Of a DNA stretch of 64,000 bases, positions 63,982-64,000 are shown in pieces (positions within the stretch are counted from its first letter, which is position 1; the number at the start of each line of letters is the position of its first letter). The DNA is from Rhabditoides inermis. Lineage: Eukaryota; Nematoda; Chromadorea; Rhabditida; Rhabditidae. The notes under the pieces were generated by a model, which saw only the letters and a program-made list of their open reading frames with translations, was not told the origin of the DNA and searched no databases. The DNA lies in assembly GCA_963966185.1 (NCBI GenBank), contig CAWZYM010000092.1, forward strand, positions 28,501 through 92,500, in the 5' to 3' direction. A program made the position numbers and the translations under genes.

Positions 63982-64000
63982 GTAGAGCGATTTATCGATT

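Overview
The window looks like nuclear DNA of a nematode, probably a rhabditine. The basis is the gene set (a FEM-2-like phosphatase of FEM-2 length, MDT-15 with the nematode KIX sequence, a LOTUS-Tudor germ-granule-type protein, a PTP-1-like FERM protein), very short introns (several of 43 to 55 bp) with TTTCAG-type 3' splice sites, and candidate spliced-leader acceptors just before start codons. The species cannot be named from the sequence. Coding sequence is GC-rich. Introns and intergenic DNA are crowded with CT/GA microsatellites, inverted-repeat elements and small duplications.

Layout. 0.5-8.8 kb (minus): a 31-exon LOTUS-Tudor gene. 9.9-11.0 kb (plus): a small unrecognised gene that may encode a winged helix. 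11.6-12.4 kb: a complete miniature LTR retrotransposon. 12.4-14.9 kb: a decayed copy of an mdt-15 exon, then a WDR4-like pseudogene interrupted by about 950 bp of pure pentanucleotide satellite. 15.7-17.1 kb (minus): a GNAT acetyltransferase with a presequence-like N-terminus. 19.2-21.9 kb (plus): cct-6, with a candidate heat-shock-element cluster upstream. 22.3-36.8 kb (plus): ddx-23, whose last intron is 8.7 kb long. 37.4-42.2 kb (plus): mdt-15. 42.9-45.8 kb: two large fold-back elements side by side. 46.8-54.8 kb (minus): fem-2-like PP2C, with a nearly intact CR1/Jockey-type retrotransposon in intron 2. 55.7-56.8 kb (plus): CISD3-like iron-sulfur protein. 57-61 kb: microsatellite-rich intergenic DNA. 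61.3 kb to the right edge (plus): the FERM part of a PTPN3/4 (ptp-1) gene, which runs off the window.

The genes are mainly housekeeping or regulatory: a chaperonin subunit, a spliceosomal helicase, a Mediator subunit and a mitochondrial Fe-S protein. Two have germline or sex-determination relatives. cct-6 and ddx-23 are co-directional with 376 bp between stop and start, so co-transcription is possible but not shown.

The most unusual signals are structural. Short duplicated copies of exon/intron junctions lie inside the adjoining introns of several genes. Purine-rich repeats begin within a few bases of many 5' splice sites. Two MITE-like families are present, one of which borders a fem-2 splice acceptor. 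Exon boundaries below come from reading splice sites and reading frame by eye; they should be taken as accurate to a few bases.
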